This document shows positions 1-8,618 of a DNA stretch of 42,804 nucleotides, piece after piece; the stretch's first letter is position 1, and every line of letters begins with the position of its first letter. Where the stretch lies: assembly GCA_021325385.1 (NCBI GenBank), contig JAJPHH010000068.1, positions 1 to 42,804 of the forward strand. Direction: 5' to 3'. Position numbers and translations under genes: made by a program. Origin of the DNA: Alphaproteobacteria bacterium. GTDB lineage: Bacteria; Pseudomonadota; Alphaproteobacteria; Rhizobiales; Beijerinckiaceae. Under the pieces are notes generated by a model, which worked only from the letters and a program-made list of their open reading frames with translations, was not told the DNA's origin and did no database searches.

Positions 1-633
1 CCGCGACGGCGTCCCTTCGACCAATGTAAATTGGCCGTCACGCTTTCGTAAATTGTCGAGATCGGCCGCGTCAACGATCGCATAATATGGATCGCGCCAG
101 AGGCCAAGCCGCTTGTCGCGCCCCTCCGCCTCGGCCTTGAGCAGATCGGCGAGGCAGGCATAGACGTCGGGCTCCGGCCAGACCCGGGCCTCGCCGGCGC
201 TGAGCAGCGCGATCGCCGCCGAAACCGGCGCGCCCGCCGCGCCGTCCGGCGGCGGCGCGACGAGATCGGCCGGCAGCCGGCCCCAACGGTCGGGCTTGGC
301 GTAGAGGACCCGCAAGCCGACCTCGCGGCCGACGAGCCAATCGGCGGCAAAAAGCTGCGCCGCCGCCGCGACCGCCGGATCGCCGCGATCCGGATCGGGC
401 GGATCGAGTCCGGCGAGCCGAACCTGCCGCCCGTCGGCCAGCGTTACGTCGAGCCGGTCGCCGATCGCGGCGATCTTCACGCGCTGCTCCGGGCCGGCGC
501 CGCAGCCGGCCCGCGCTTCCGCGGAAAGGATCAGAGCGAGGAGCAACCCGGCCGCCAGCGCCCCGGCCGGCCCCCAGCCGGGGATGCGCAAGCGACGATT
601 TCGTGTTAGACGCGCCCTGCCCGCCCGAGCCAT
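1..633 (-). CDS. Secreted thermonuclease (SNase-like) family protein, 3' end cut by window
   Basis: Reading the minus strand from ATG 633 gives an open frame that runs off the left edge (211 codons seen, no stop). The first ~45 residues contain Arg pairs, then a hydrophobic stretch ending in an AEARA-type signal-peptidase site, so export is likely. The mature part starts with a small beta-strand-like segment (VKIAAIGDRLDVTLADGRQV) followed by RLAGLDPPD, then KPDRWGRLPADL and RDKRLGLWRDPYY. This is the order of the staphylococcal-nuclease-like fold (D-G-R-x-V-R-L-x-G-I/L-D, then R-D-x-Y-G-R, then GLW). The equivalent of the second motif is PDRWGRLPADL, which fits the family more loosely than the first. 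Many alphaproteobacterial members are annotated as thermonuclease family proteins without proven nuclease activity. It lies next to tRNA-Arg, outside the inferred island. Confidence 0.72.
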   Translation of the reverse strand, partial: MARAGRARLTRNRRLRIPGWGPAGALAAGLLLALILSAEARAGCGAGPEQRVKIAAIGDRLDVTLADGRQVRLAGLDPPDPDRGDPAVAAAAQLFAADWLVGREVGLRVLYAKPDRWGRLPADLVAPPPDGAAGAPVSAAIALLSAGEARVWPEPDVYACLADLLKAEAEGRDKRLGLWRDPYYAIVDAADLDNLRKRDGQFTLVEGTPSR

Positions 634-670
634 CCCGGCATCTTGCGGGCCGAGACGTCCGCGTCAATCC

Positions 671-747
<77 letters not shown>

Positions 748-1103
748 AAGGGCACAAGCTGATCCAGCTCGATGTGACCGATCCGGCGAGCATCGAAACG
801 GCAGCCAAGAAGGCGTCCGACGTCAATGTCCTGATCAACAACGCCGGGCTCGCCGCCTACGCCGGCGCCCTCACTGCCGCGAATATCGAGAACTATTTCG
901 GGCCGCTTCAAGGGCTCGTCGGTATTCGTCCGGCGCCGTCATCAACATCGTCTCGTTTCTCGCTCTCGCAACCTTGCCGATGGCGGGAGCATACGCGGCG
1001 TCGAAGGCGGTGGCGCTCGCGCTCACGTGGACATTCCTCGCCGAGCTCAAGGCGGCGGGCGCGCGCATCATCGCCGTCCTTCCGGTTCAAACGGAACGCC
1101 TCC
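748..1103 (+). pseudogene. Short-chain dehydrogenase remnant, 5'-truncated and frameshifted
   Basis: Directly after the tRNA CCA the plus strand reads GHKLIQLDVTDPASIETAAK then VNVLINNAGLAAYAG, the middle of an SDR (NNAG motif). The frame is then lost around 915-930. In another frame (from about 935) it continues with GAVINIVSFLALATLPMAG, then AYAASKAVALALTWTFLAEL, which is the catalytic YxxxK block (here YAASK), and GARIIAVLP. The Rossmann glycine motif and start codon are missing on the 5' side, the segment between the NNAG and VINIVS blocks is shortened, and the C-terminus fades out near 1100. It is therefore dead. Its 5' truncation exactly at the tRNA end marks the island junction. Confidence 0.8.
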
Positions 1104-1161
1104 TGTGTTGTCCGCTCGCTTGCTTGATAGCTCAGCCCTGTTCGATCATCCGAACGACCGT

Positions 1162-2208
1162 TCAAGCAATCGCGCCCAAGAGCTCGATAAGAGCCGACGC
1201 GTTGTCGGGACTCGCGTCGAGCGAGCCGTTCTCGATATCCAAAGCCATCTTGACAACGCGCTCGTTGACAGGGGCGTCAATCCCCGATTGCCGAAGGACG
1301 TCGATTGCATGTCCGTTGACCTCCCGAATTTCGGCGCGTCGCCCCTTTCGCCAATCTTGGAGAGACGTAGTCAACGTGTCCGGCCTTGAGAATGTGGTCA
1401 GAACCTCGTCGAAAATACGATCAACATATCGTTCGGGATGGTTAGTCGTTATCGGCGGCAGCCCAATGATCGGTATGATCTGCGCTCCGTCGAGGAGCGC
1501 CGCTTGCATAGCTTCGTATCCCGCGCGCCGCATGACCTCCAGGAAACCGGGCGTGCGAGCCGCGTCCGCGAGCGGCAGGTTGAGAATGGCGGACGGTATT
1601 AGCTCGGCGGCATTCACGACCAATTTCATCCATTTGCAGGACTTGATGTCATTGGTTACCTCGACGCGACCGGTACATCGGAGAATCTGAGCGACATTCT
1701 CGACGCGATGCTGTTGAGCGGGATCGACCGCTCCAAGGGCGAACCAGGATTCTTCCTGGTCGTTCTGCCGGTTCGTGACGCCTGGGACGAACATATTGGA
1801 AGCGATCTCAATGACGGCTCCAATCGTCCTTTCTGGGCCGACGACAGATGCAATATCCAAATGCGTCATCCCGTTTTGAAGACCGATGAGGAATCCGTCC
1901 TTTGCAAGGATCGGCGCCGCCATCTGGGTAACCCATTTCGTGTCGTAGGCCTTCACGACGAGAAAGATGAGATCAAAGCAATGCTTGATTTCGGCGACCT
2001 GACAAAAGTGAAAAATCGGCACTCTGGCGTTTATGACGCGCGCCGGTAAGTTGACGGTTATCCCCTTTTCACGGATGGCGTCGACGTGAGCGGGCCATTG
2101 CTCGATGAACGTCACATCGTATCCAGCCAACGCGAAATCGGCTCCGATCGAAGCGCCCTGCGCGCCCGTTCCAACAAAGGCAATCTTGGGATTTTCTGTC
2201 GTGCTCAA
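1162..2208 (-). CDS. Ketopantoate reductase family (ApbA/PanE-like) NADP-dependent 2-oxo/hydroxy acid reductase
   Basis: A 348-residue protein. The N-terminal Rossmann domain starts KIAFVGTGAQGASIGADFAL, with the GxGxxG nucleotide loop at residues 13-18 and the usual LIFLVVKAYDT segment. The C-terminal helical domain carries CKWMKLVVNAAELIPSA, which holds the Lys and Asn expected for the active site in this family. ApbA/PanE proteins reduce 2-dehydropantoate, but many paralogues in catabolic clusters act on other 2-oxo acids or carbonyls. Length (usual 290-350) is normal. It is the last gene of the minus-strand operon, 67 bp after an SDR, and far from any pantothenate gene, so biosynthetic PanE is unlikely. 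I infer a role in oxidising or reducing the pathway intermediate that also feeds the oxoacid dehydrogenase. Confidence 0.82.
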   Translation of the reverse strand: MSTTENPKIAFVGTGAQGASIGADFALAGYDVTFIEQWPAHVDAIREKGITVNLPARVINARVPIFHFCQVAEIKHCFDLIFLVVKAYDTKWVTQMAAPILAKDGFLIGLQNGMTHLDIASVVGPERTIGAVIEIASNMFVPGVTNRQNDQEESWFALGAVDPAQQHRVENVAQILRCTGRVEVTNDIKSCKWMKLVVNAAELIPSAILNLPLADAARTPGFLEVMRRAGYEAMQAALLDGAQIIPIIGLPPITTNHPERYVDRIFDEVLTTFSRPDTLTTSLQDWRKGRRAEIREVNGHAIDVLRQSGIDAPVNERVVKMALDIENGSLDASPDNASALIELLGAIA

Positions 2209-2275
2209 GGGCGAGGTCCTTCCGTCAAATCGCTTGCATTCCCGATTCGCTGTCCGTCTCTCAATCCTACCGAAT

Positions 2276-3061
2276 CTAGACGAGCACCATTCCCCCGTCG
2301 GCCATGATGACCTGTCCCGTTATGTAGTCAGAATCGGCCGAGGCAAGAAAAGACGCAATACCGGCGAGGTCCGCCGGCTTAGACGGAAAGCCGACTAAAA
2401 TGCTGGATGAGAACGACTCGATGAATTCGCCTTTCCTTTTGATGACCCCCCTATCCATCATGTCCTGCTCGAGGCCGTCCCAAAGCGGCGTCACCACCAC
2501 GCCTGGCGCAAAGGCATTGACCGTGATTCGGCTTTTGGCAAACTCTCGAGCGCTGGCTTGGGTCAGCGAGATGACGGAGGCCTTGCTGGCGCAATAGGGA
2601 GCGAACTCCGCATAGCCCTGTCTTCCGGCGATTGAGGCTGTGTTGATGATCTTGCCGCCTCTGCCTTGCGCCATCATTTGCCGAGCAGCTTCCTGGGTGC
2701 CAATCAGGACGCCGAGAGCGTTCACGCGCATGATGCTGTTGAAGTTGTCTTCATCGACGTCCATGAATGGGAGCGGCCGATTGAAGCCAGCGTTGTTGAA
2801 CATGACATCGAGCCCGCCGAAGTGTTCGACAGTTCTCTCAATTGCATCCCGCATCTGCTTACGCTCGGCAACATCGAGGGTTACCGAGATCGCCTTGTGA
2901 CCTTCGCGGCGCAGATCGTCCGCGACAGACGCGGCCTTTGCGCCGTTGATGTCCGCGATCACAACCGAAGCGCCATCCTCCACCAGGCGCCGAGCAATGC
3001 CTTCGCCGAGACCTTGAGCGCCTCCAGTTATGAAGATCACTTTCTCCTGCAGCTTGTCCAT
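2276..3061 (-). CDS. SDR family NAD(P)-dependent oxidoreductase
   Basis: A 261-residue classical short-chain dehydrogenase. FITGGAQGLGEGIARRL gives the TGxxxGxG cofactor loop, VIADIN the acidic end of beta-2 (Asp favours NAD), NNAG the structural motif, and TASIAG...YCASK the Ser, Tyr and Lys of the active site. The C-terminus ITGQVIMADGGMVLV is typical. Closest in feel to acetoin/diacetyl reductases and glucose-1-dehydrogenase-like SDRs, but the substrate cannot be told from sequence. It lies in the minus-strand operon between a decayed 3-hydroxyisobutyrate dehydrogenase remnant (upstream) and the ketopantoate-reductase-like gene (downstream). Confidence 0.88.
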   Translation of the reverse strand: MDKLQEKVIFITGGAQGLGEGIARRLVEDGASVVIADINGAKAASVADDLRREGHKAISVTLDVAERKQMRDAIERTVEHFGGLDVMFNNAGFNRPLPFMDVDEDNFNSIMRVNALGVLIGTQEAARQMMAQGRGGKIINTASIAGRQGYAEFAPYCASKASVISLTQASAREFAKSRITVNAFAPGVVVTPLWDGLEQDMMDRGVIKRKGEFIESFSSSILVGFPSKPADLAGIASFLASADSDYITGQVIMADGGMVLV

Positions 3062-3115
3062 CTGCGTTTCCTCCGATTGCCTATCCGGTGCTTTTTATTT
3101 TGTGGGGCGCGGCGT

Positions 3116-3300
3116 TTAGAGACCGGCAATCCAGACTGCTTCGCGAACGAGCACGAAAAAATCGAACCTTCCACAACCATTGGTGAACGCCGCTTCGTAC
3201 TGCTGTCGAATTTGCGCCACGAGCGGCATTGGACAGTGTTCCTGGCGCGAGACGTCGGCAATGATATCGAGATCTTTCATGCCAATAGTGCGGACGTCGC
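3116..3300 (-). pseudogene. 3-hydroxyisobutyrate dehydrogenase-like C-terminal remnant
   Basis: The 340-bp gap between the E3 gene and the SDR is not empty. The minus strand reads TIGMKDLDIIADVSRQE, then CPMPLVAQIRQQYEAAFTNG, then FFVLVREAVWIAGL and a stop (3116-3118). This matches the last helices of the beta-hydroxyacid dehydrogenase family (3-hydroxyisobutyrate / tartronate semialdehyde reductases), where a KD-L motif with the conserved Lys is followed by a P-L-x-x-x-x-x-x-Y-x-x-A-x-x-x-G helix. Nothing upstream in any frame looks like its NAD domain, so only the tail survives. It shows the ancestral operon held another dehydrogenase for a beta-hydroxy acid. Confidence 0.6.
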
Positions 3301-3402
3301 GCCGACCAAAGAATTGAGCAGGAGTTTCCGTCCAGGCGAAGGGGTTTCGATTGCACGGCGAGGACCTCAATTTCCCGGGCGCATTCCCGGTTGTTCGCGC
3401 CC

Positions 3403-4836
3403 CTATTTATGGATCGCTCGGCCGTAGGCGTCGAGAACGCTCTCGTGCATCATCTCCGACAGAGTCGGATGCGGAAACACGGTACGCAGCAGCTCTTCCT
3501 CCGTTGTCTCCAAGCCCATCGCGATGACAAAACCTTGGATCAGTTCGGTGACCTCCGCTCCCACCAAGTGGGCGCCGAGCAATTTTCCCGAATGGGCGTC
3601 GAAAATAGTCTTCGCCATTCCCTGATCCTCGCCAAGGGCGATCGCCTTGCCGTTGCCGGCGAAGGGGAAGCGTCCGACGCGAATATCGAGCCCGGCCAAG
3701 CGAGCCTTGCTCTCCGTCAATCCAACGCTCGCGATTTGAGGCCGGCTGTAAGTGCAGGCGGGAATGCGAGACTTTTCGAGCGGACCGGGGTTCAACCCCT
3801 TGATGGCTTCAACGCAGACGACGCCTTCGTGTTCAGCCTTGTGAGCGAGCATCGGAGGACCGGCGACATCGCCAATGGCGTAAACACCCGCGACATTGGT
3901 CCGTCCGAGGCCGTCCGCGGCAATCCATCCCCGCTCCAATCTTACGCCGAGAGATTCCAGCCCAAGGCCCTCAATATTGCTTTGCACGCCGGCCGCCACG
4001 ATGACGCGCTCCGCGGACAATTCGTCCGTTCGGCCGGCCTGGTCGATGGTCGCGACAATCCCGCCTTCCCCGGTCCGCGAGAGCGCGACCACCTTGGCTG
4101 CGGTCCTTATGTCTATGCCCTGTTTCTCGAACTGCTTGCGGGCGAATGTCGAAATTTCTGCGTCTTCGGCGGGAAGGATCTGATCGAGAATTTCAACCAG
4201 GGTCACACGCGCGCCCAACGAGGCGTAGAGCGATGCGAATTCCATCCCGATGGCGCCCGAGCCGACGATCAACAGCGAATTCGGAATATGCCGGGGAGCC
4301 ATGGCCTCGAAATAGGTCCAAACTGCTTCGCCGTCAGGCTCCAGGCCAGGAAGAGCGCGCGAACGAGCCCCGGTCGCAACGATAATATGATCGGCCGTAT
4401 AGTCGCCGGCGCCCAGCGCGTCGACCGGCGCAGATGGACGAGGACGACCGCCGGCGATCTTGGAGTCGGACACGCGAACGCGGCCCGGCCCGGTAAGAAT
4501 GGCCTCGCCCCAGATCACCTCTACTTTGTTCTTCTTCAACAGCGCGGCGACGCCGCCGCTAAGCCGAGAGGAGACGGTTCGCGACCGCTCCACGATCGCC
4601 GATGCGTCGAAGCGAATGTTGTCCGCTGAAAGGCCGAAGTCTTTGGCGCGGCGCATCAACTCGTAGACCTCCGCCGAACGCAATAGCGCCTTCGTCGGGA
4701 TGCATCCCCAGTTCAGGCAAACGCCGCCAAGGTGTTCCCGCTCAACGATTGCCGTCTTCAGGCCGAGTTGCGCGGCGCGGATCGCCGCGACGTAGCCGCC
4801 GGGGCCGGATCCGATCACGATGAGGTCGAACGTCAT
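3403..4836 (-). CDS. lpdA: Dihydrolipoyl dehydrogenase (E3)
   Basis: A 477-residue flavoprotein disulphide reductase. FAD motif VIGSGPGGYVAAI near the N-terminus; redox-active cysteines C40 and C45 in LGGVCLNWGCIPTKAL; second nucleotide-binding glycine motif VGSGAIGMEF for NAD; the FAD motif GVYAIGDVAGPPMLAHKA; and the dimerisation domain ending FPHPTLSE with catalytic His456 and Glu461. All features of a working E3 are present. It reoxidises the dihydrolipoyl group of the E2 encoded 2.5 kb upstream in the same operon. Its ATG overlaps the stop of the CobW-like gene by 4 bp (ATGA), pointing to translational coupling. An operon-specific E3 is common for acetoin and branched-chain oxoacid dehydrogenases. 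Confidence 0.95.
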   Translation of the reverse strand: MTFDLIVIGSGPGGYVAAIRAAQLGLKTAIVEREHLGGVCLNWGCIPTKALLRSAEVYELMRRAKDFGLSADNIRFDASAIVERSRTVSSRLSGGVAALLKKNKVEVIWGEAILTGPGRVRVSDSKIAGGRPRPSAPVDALGAGDYTADHIIVATGARSRALPGLEPDGEAVWTYFEAMAPRHIPNSLLIVGSGAIGMEFASLYASLGARVTLVEILDQILPAEDAEISTFARKQFEKQGIDIRTAAKVVALSRTGEGGIVATIDQAGRTDELSAERVIVAAGVQSNIEGLGLESLGVRLERGWIAADGLGRTNVAGVYAIGDVAGPPMLAHKAEHEGVVCVEAIKGLNPGPLEKSRIPACTYSRPQIASVGLTESKARLAGLDIRVGRFPFAGNGKAIALGEDQGMAKTIFDAHSGKLLGAHLVGAEVTELIQGFVIAMGLETTEEELLRTVFPHPTLSEMMHESVLDAYGRAIHK

Positions 4837-6014
4837 TGCGCTTGCGTCGATCTCCTATCCGCGTCTGAAGTCCGCCGTCCTCGTTCGCGCGCTTTGAACG
4901 TACGAGCGCTGACACGGTCGAGAAGCTCGATGACGTCCTTGAGGCTGGCGCGCGGAATGCCCTGCGTGATGAAGACGATGCGGCTCCGCTGATCCGCATC
5001 AGGCCACCGATCAAGCCAAGTCATCGTGTGAAGGAGGTGTTGAGCGCCTTGGATGACCGCCGGACGGCCCGGTTCTTCGGAGACATTGACCAGGCCCTTC
5101 ACTCTCAACAATCCCGGCCCGAGATTTTGGGAGACGCCGTCGAGCAAGAACTGAAGCTCGTCACGGGAGAGCGGCTCCTCGCGCATCAGAAGGAATGTTT
5201 CGACGCCCTTCTCGCTGAGATGGGAGCGGTGACCGTGAGCGCGATCATGATCATCATGGTCTTGATGCTCGTGCTCGCAAGGATCATGGTCGTCAGCTTC
5301 GGCCGCCGCCCGGTAGGCCTCGACGTTGAGCCAGCGGCGAGGATCTGCTTCGGGATCGGCAGCGTCGAAGCCCGGCGCGGTTAAAAGCGCGGCAATCGTT
5401 TTTGCCGACCAGTCGACGAACGTGATTTCAGCCGACGGATTGATCCGACGCAGGTCCATGCGCAGGCGAGTGGCCGCCAATTCCGTATCGCCAGGAATGA
5501 GATCGAGCTTCGTGATCCGGATCTGATCGGCAAGCGCGACCTGACGCACGGATTCGTCATGCTCTTTTGACGTCCCCGGCCAATTGACGGCGTCGACAAG
5601 GGTCAAAATGCTCGCCACCCGGTAAAGACCGTCGAGCGTCGGCTCCGACAAGAACGCCTGCAACAGCGGCCCTGGCTCTGCGAGGCCCGAGGTTTCGATC
5701 ACCACATTATCGAAGAAGGGTATCTCTCCGGCCTTCCGAGAGTGAAAGAGAGAATTGAGCGTGCCAATAAGATCGCTTCGCACCGTGCAACATAAGCAGC
5801 CGTTCTCGAGCACGACGACAGAGTCGGAACTGCGCGCGAATAGCTTTTGATCAAGCCCGACTTCGCCGAATTCGTTCACGACGATCATGGTCCGCGACAT
5901 CTCCGGACAAGAAAGCGCCGCATTGATCAAGGTCGTCTTTCCGCTCCCGAGAAAGCCGGTGACGAGGGTCACCGGGATTCTACTCCTGGCGTCGGAAGGC
6001 GAAGTTCCTCCCAC
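4833..6014 (-). CDS. CobW/P47K-family GTPase (COG0523 metal chaperone-like)
   Basis: Start chosen at GTG 6014, because the preceding gene stops at 6029 and an ideal GGAGGT sits 6 nt before this GTG; the frame itself is open further upstream. This gives 393 residues. Walker A is GFLGSGKTT (about 20-28), the family hallmark CLCC is at about 73-76, followed by ETSGLAEP and TKLD (in place of the usual NKxD guanine motif). A His/Asp/Glu-rich loop (about 242-265) precedes the C-terminal CobW_C domain. COG0523 GTPases deliver Zn, Co or other metals to client proteins. Its place between a metallopeptidase-fold gene and E3, coupled to both (14 bp from one, overlapping the other), suggests its client is in this operon, most obviously the M24-fold protein. 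Confidence 0.9.
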   Translation of the reverse strand: MGGTSPSDARSRIPVTLVTGFLGSGKTTLINAALSCPEMSRTMIVVNEFGEVGLDQKLFARSSDSVVVLENGCLCCTVRSDLIGTLNSLFHSRKAGEIPFFDNVVIETSGLAEPGPLLQAFLSEPTLDGLYRVASILTLVDAVNWPGTSKEHDESVRQVALADQIRITKLDLIPGDTELAATRLRMDLRRINPSAEITFVDWSAKTIAALLTAPGFDAADPEADPRRWLNVEAYRAAAEADDHDPCEHEHQDHDDHDRAHGHRSHLSEKGVETFLLMREEPLSRDELQFLLDGVSQNLGPGLLRVKGLVNVSEEPGRPAVIQGAQHLLHTMTWLDRWPDADQRSRIVFITQGIPRASLKDVIELLDRVSARTFKARERGRRTSDADRRSTQAQ

Positions 6015-6028
6015 GATGGGACCTCCAA

Positions 6029-7282
6029 TCAAAATACTTCGCAGCCTGGAAGCCCGCAGGAAATCAGGCGGTCCGATGGGAAATTCGTGATAATCTCGCA
6101 GCCATCCTTTGTGACGACGACCTCCTCCTCGATGCGCGCGGCGCCGGAGCCGTCGTCTGCGCCCTTCCAAGTCTCCAGAGCAAACACCATCCCCTCAACC
6201 AGCGGCCGGTTCTGGCCGCGGAAGCGCTTGGAGAAGATGGGCCGCTCCCAAAGGGACAAGCCGACGCCGTGACCATATTGCAGGAGGAAAGCTTCCTCCT
6301 CGTCGCGGTATCCGAATTCCTGGGCGTCGGGCCAAACGGAGGCGACTTCATCAGGCGTTATGCCGGGATGGATCATATCTATCGAGGCGCTGATCCATTT
6401 CGACGCGGTTTCGTAAGCGTCGATCTGGTGCTTATTCGGCTCGCCACAAATGAACGTGCGATAGTAGCAAGTACGGTAGCCATTATAGGAATGCATGATA
6501 TCTAGGAAAATCATGTCGCCGGGCTGGATCATGCGGTCGGAAAATGTGTGGGAATGCGGTCGGCCGCGGCGGCCGGAAACCGAGTTCACGCATTCCACTC
6601 GCTCCGAGCCCATGCGGAAGAGACGATCGTTCGCGATGGCGACGAGCTCGTTCTCCTTGGCGCCGGGCCGGATCGCGCGGGCGATATCGACGTAGGTCGC
6701 ATCCACCATCGCGGCGGACATGCGCAGAAGCTCGATTTCGTCCTCGGTTTTGACCTCGCGCGCATCCAGCAGCGCCTGCTGACCGTCGACGACTTCGACG
6801 CCCTCCGCTTCGAGCGCGCGCAACATGCCGATCTCCATCATATCGATGCCCAACGGCTCTTTGCCGATGCCGTAGTGGACGAGCGCCTTCTTGATTTGCC
6901 GGGCGAAATCGTTCTGGACGTTCATCGATGGCGGTATCGCGCCCTGCATCGTGGTGATCGGCGCGGCGACATTGTCGGAAATCCATGGCGATGAAATTCG
7001 CTTCGCCGGCGGCGCCGGATCCCAGAGAAACGGCTTTCCCTCCGCGGGGCAAAGCGCGTAGCGGAAGAATTTGTCGCGCGCCCACTCGCCGATATGAGTC
7101 GCCGTAACGTAGCGAATATTGTCGAAATTGAAACACAATACGGCGCCGAGACCGGCATAGCGCAAGGATTGCTGGGTGCGCGTCAGGCGATCCTTGGACA
7201 GGCGGTGATAGTCAATGCCCTGCTCCCAGTCCTTCGCCATAGCGCCCCAGGCGGCGGTCGAGTGCGGTCTGTTGTATTTCAT
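6029..7282 (-). CDS. M24 (Xaa-Pro peptidase/creatinase fold) protein, altered metal site
   Basis: A 417-residue protein with the two-domain creatinase/aminopeptidase P layout: an N-terminal domain to about residue 160, then a pita-bread domain. Of the five metal ligands of M24 metalloenzymes, four can be placed: Asp in IFLDIMHSYNGYR, His in YGHGVGLSLWE, Glu in FALETW, and Glu in RIEEEVVVT. The second Asp of the usual D-(10,11)-D-x-x-R-T pattern is replaced: the sequence reads TCYYRT, with Cys where Asp is expected. The fold includes Xaa-Pro peptidases, creatinase, ectoine hydrolase (DoeA) and the DMSP lyase DddP, so peptidase activity should not be assumed. It sits between E2 and a CobW-type metal chaperone in a 2-oxoacid dehydrogenase operon, an unusual place. 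I infer a hydrolase or lyase releasing the acid oxidised by the complex. Confidence 0.8.
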   Translation of the reverse strand: MKYNRPHSTAAWGAMAKDWEQGIDYHRLSKDRLTRTQQSLRYAGLGAVLCFNFDNIRYVTATHIGEWARDKFFRYALCPAEGKPFLWDPAPPAKRISSPWISDNVAAPITTMQGAIPPSMNVQNDFARQIKKALVHYGIGKEPLGIDMMEIGMLRALEAEGVEVVDGQQALLDAREVKTEDEIELLRMSAAMVDATYVDIARAIRPGAKENELVAIANDRLFRMGSERVECVNSVSGRRGRPHSHTFSDRMIQPGDMIFLDIMHSYNGYRTCYYRTFICGEPNKHQIDAYETASKWISASIDMIHPGITPDEVASVWPDAQEFGYRDEEEAFLLQYGHGVGLSLWERPIFSKRFRGQNRPLVEGMVFALETWKGADDGSGAARIEEEVVVTKDGCEIITNFPSDRLISCGLPGCEVF

Positions 7283-7327
7283 CGTTCCTCCAGACGTCTC
7301 TGCGTGGCCTTTTCGATCCGGCGCTTG

Positions 7328-8614
7328 CTATTGCTCGCCATCCAACTCATCGCCCCAGTTCCGATCTTCGAGGATTTGCTTGAGGCGGGACAGGAAGGCG
7401 GCGGAATAAGCGCCGTCGAAGGCGCGATGATCGAAGCTCTGCCCGATCACGCCCATCATCCGAGCGGCGATGAAATCGCCTTCCGACGTGGAGACGATTG
7501 CGGGCTTCAGTTTTATCGCGTCCGTAGACAGAATGGCGACTTGCGGCGCGTTGATGATCGGCGCGGTGAACGAGGTTCCGAAAGCCCCATTATTGCTGAT
7601 TGAATAGGTTCCGCCAGCGAGGTCGTCCGGCGTCAATTTTCCCGCGCGCGCTTTCTCGATTTGCCGCCGCATAGCCTTAGCAAGACCGACAAGCGCCAGA
7701 TCGCCGGCGTCGCGCACGACTGGCACGACAAGGCCGTTATGCGAAAGGTCGACGGCGATCCCAAGATGCGTTTCGCGCGAGAGCGTCAGCGCCTTTCCGT
7801 CGAACCGCGCGTTCACGTTCGGAAAAGCTTGAAGCGCCAGACAGGTCGCTCGCGCGATAAAAGGAAGGTAAGTCAACGAAAAGCCGTGGGCTTGCTGGAA
7901 GGCGTCCTTGTGCTTGCGGCGCGCCCGATCGATCGACGTGAAATCGACTTCGATCGCTTGGAAGACATGAGGGATGTTTCGCCAATTCTCGGCGAGGCGC
8001 TCCCCGGTCTTTAGGCGCACCGCGTTAAGCGAGACGACCGCCCCGCCGCTTTGCGCAGAGCGTTGCGGAGGCGCGGCCGTCGTCGAGAGAGAGGCCGGCG
8101 CGGGCGGCGCTGGAGCCGTTTCCTGAGCGAGCGCAGCGCGCACATCCGCTTCGACGACGCGATTGCTCCCCCGTCGCCGCGCGTCTTGCGCGAGCCGATC
8201 GAGATCCAGTCCAGCTTGCGCGATCAGGCGTCTCGCGAGCGGCGTGATGCGCACCCCGTCAGGTCCCTTCGCCGGCCCGAATTTGCCTATCGGCGTGGAC
8301 ACCTCCTCGAAAGCGGCTCGCCAAGCCGGCTGTCTCATAACGCCCGTTGGGGCGGACCGGACGTCGACCGCGGCGACCGCAGGGCCGACCAGCGCGACGA
8401 CGTCCCCGATTTTTGCGACCTCCCCCGCGCTGACGCGAATTTCGCTGAGACGACCCGAAACGATCGCCTGCACGTCAACGGTCACCTTGTCCGTCTCGAC
8501 TTCGAAAAGGTTCTCGCCTTCACGGATCTGGTCGCCGACCGACTTGAACCAGGCGAGAATCTTTCCCTCCGCAACGGTTTCGCCAAGTTGCGGCATGATG
8601 ATAGTGGCGGTCAT
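7328..8614 (-). CDS. Dihydrolipoamide acyltransferase, E2 of a 2-oxoacid dehydrogenase complex
   Basis: Start set at ATG 8614 (MTATIIMPQLGET), 4 nt after the E1 beta stop; this gives 428 residues and puts the lipoyl domain at the very N-terminus, as usual. The lipoylation site is Lys43 in ETDKVTVDV. A Pro/Ala linker leads to a peripheral-subunit binding domain (ITPLARRLIAQAGLDLD ... SNRVVEADVRAAL, about 110-160), then a second Ala/Pro linker and the acyltransferase core. The core ends with SFDHRAFDG, giving the catalytic His396 and Asp400. One lipoyl domain only. The acyl specificity (acetyl, isobutyryl or other) cannot be read from the sequence; the closest general types are acetoin and branched-chain oxoacid E2 proteins. 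Confidence 0.93.
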   Translation of the reverse strand: MTATIIMPQLGETVAEGKILAWFKSVGDQIREGENLFEVETDKVTVDVQAIVSGRLSEIRVSAGEVAKIGDVVALVGPAVAAVDVRSAPTGVMRQPAWRAAFEEVSTPIGKFGPAKGPDGVRITPLARRLIAQAGLDLDRLAQDARRRGSNRVVEADVRAALAQETAPAPPAPASLSTTAAPPQRSAQSGGAVVSLNAVRLKTGERLAENWRNIPHVFQAIEVDFTSIDRARRKHKDAFQQAHGFSLTYLPFIARATCLALQAFPNVNARFDGKALTLSRETHLGIAVDLSHNGLVVPVVRDAGDLALVGLAKAMRRQIEKARAGKLTPDDLAGGTYSISNNGAFGTSFTAPIINAPQVAILSTDAIKLKPAIVSTSEGDFIAARMMGVIGQSFDHRAFDGAYSAAFLSRLKQILEDRNWGDELDGEQ

Positions 8615-8618
8615 CCGG

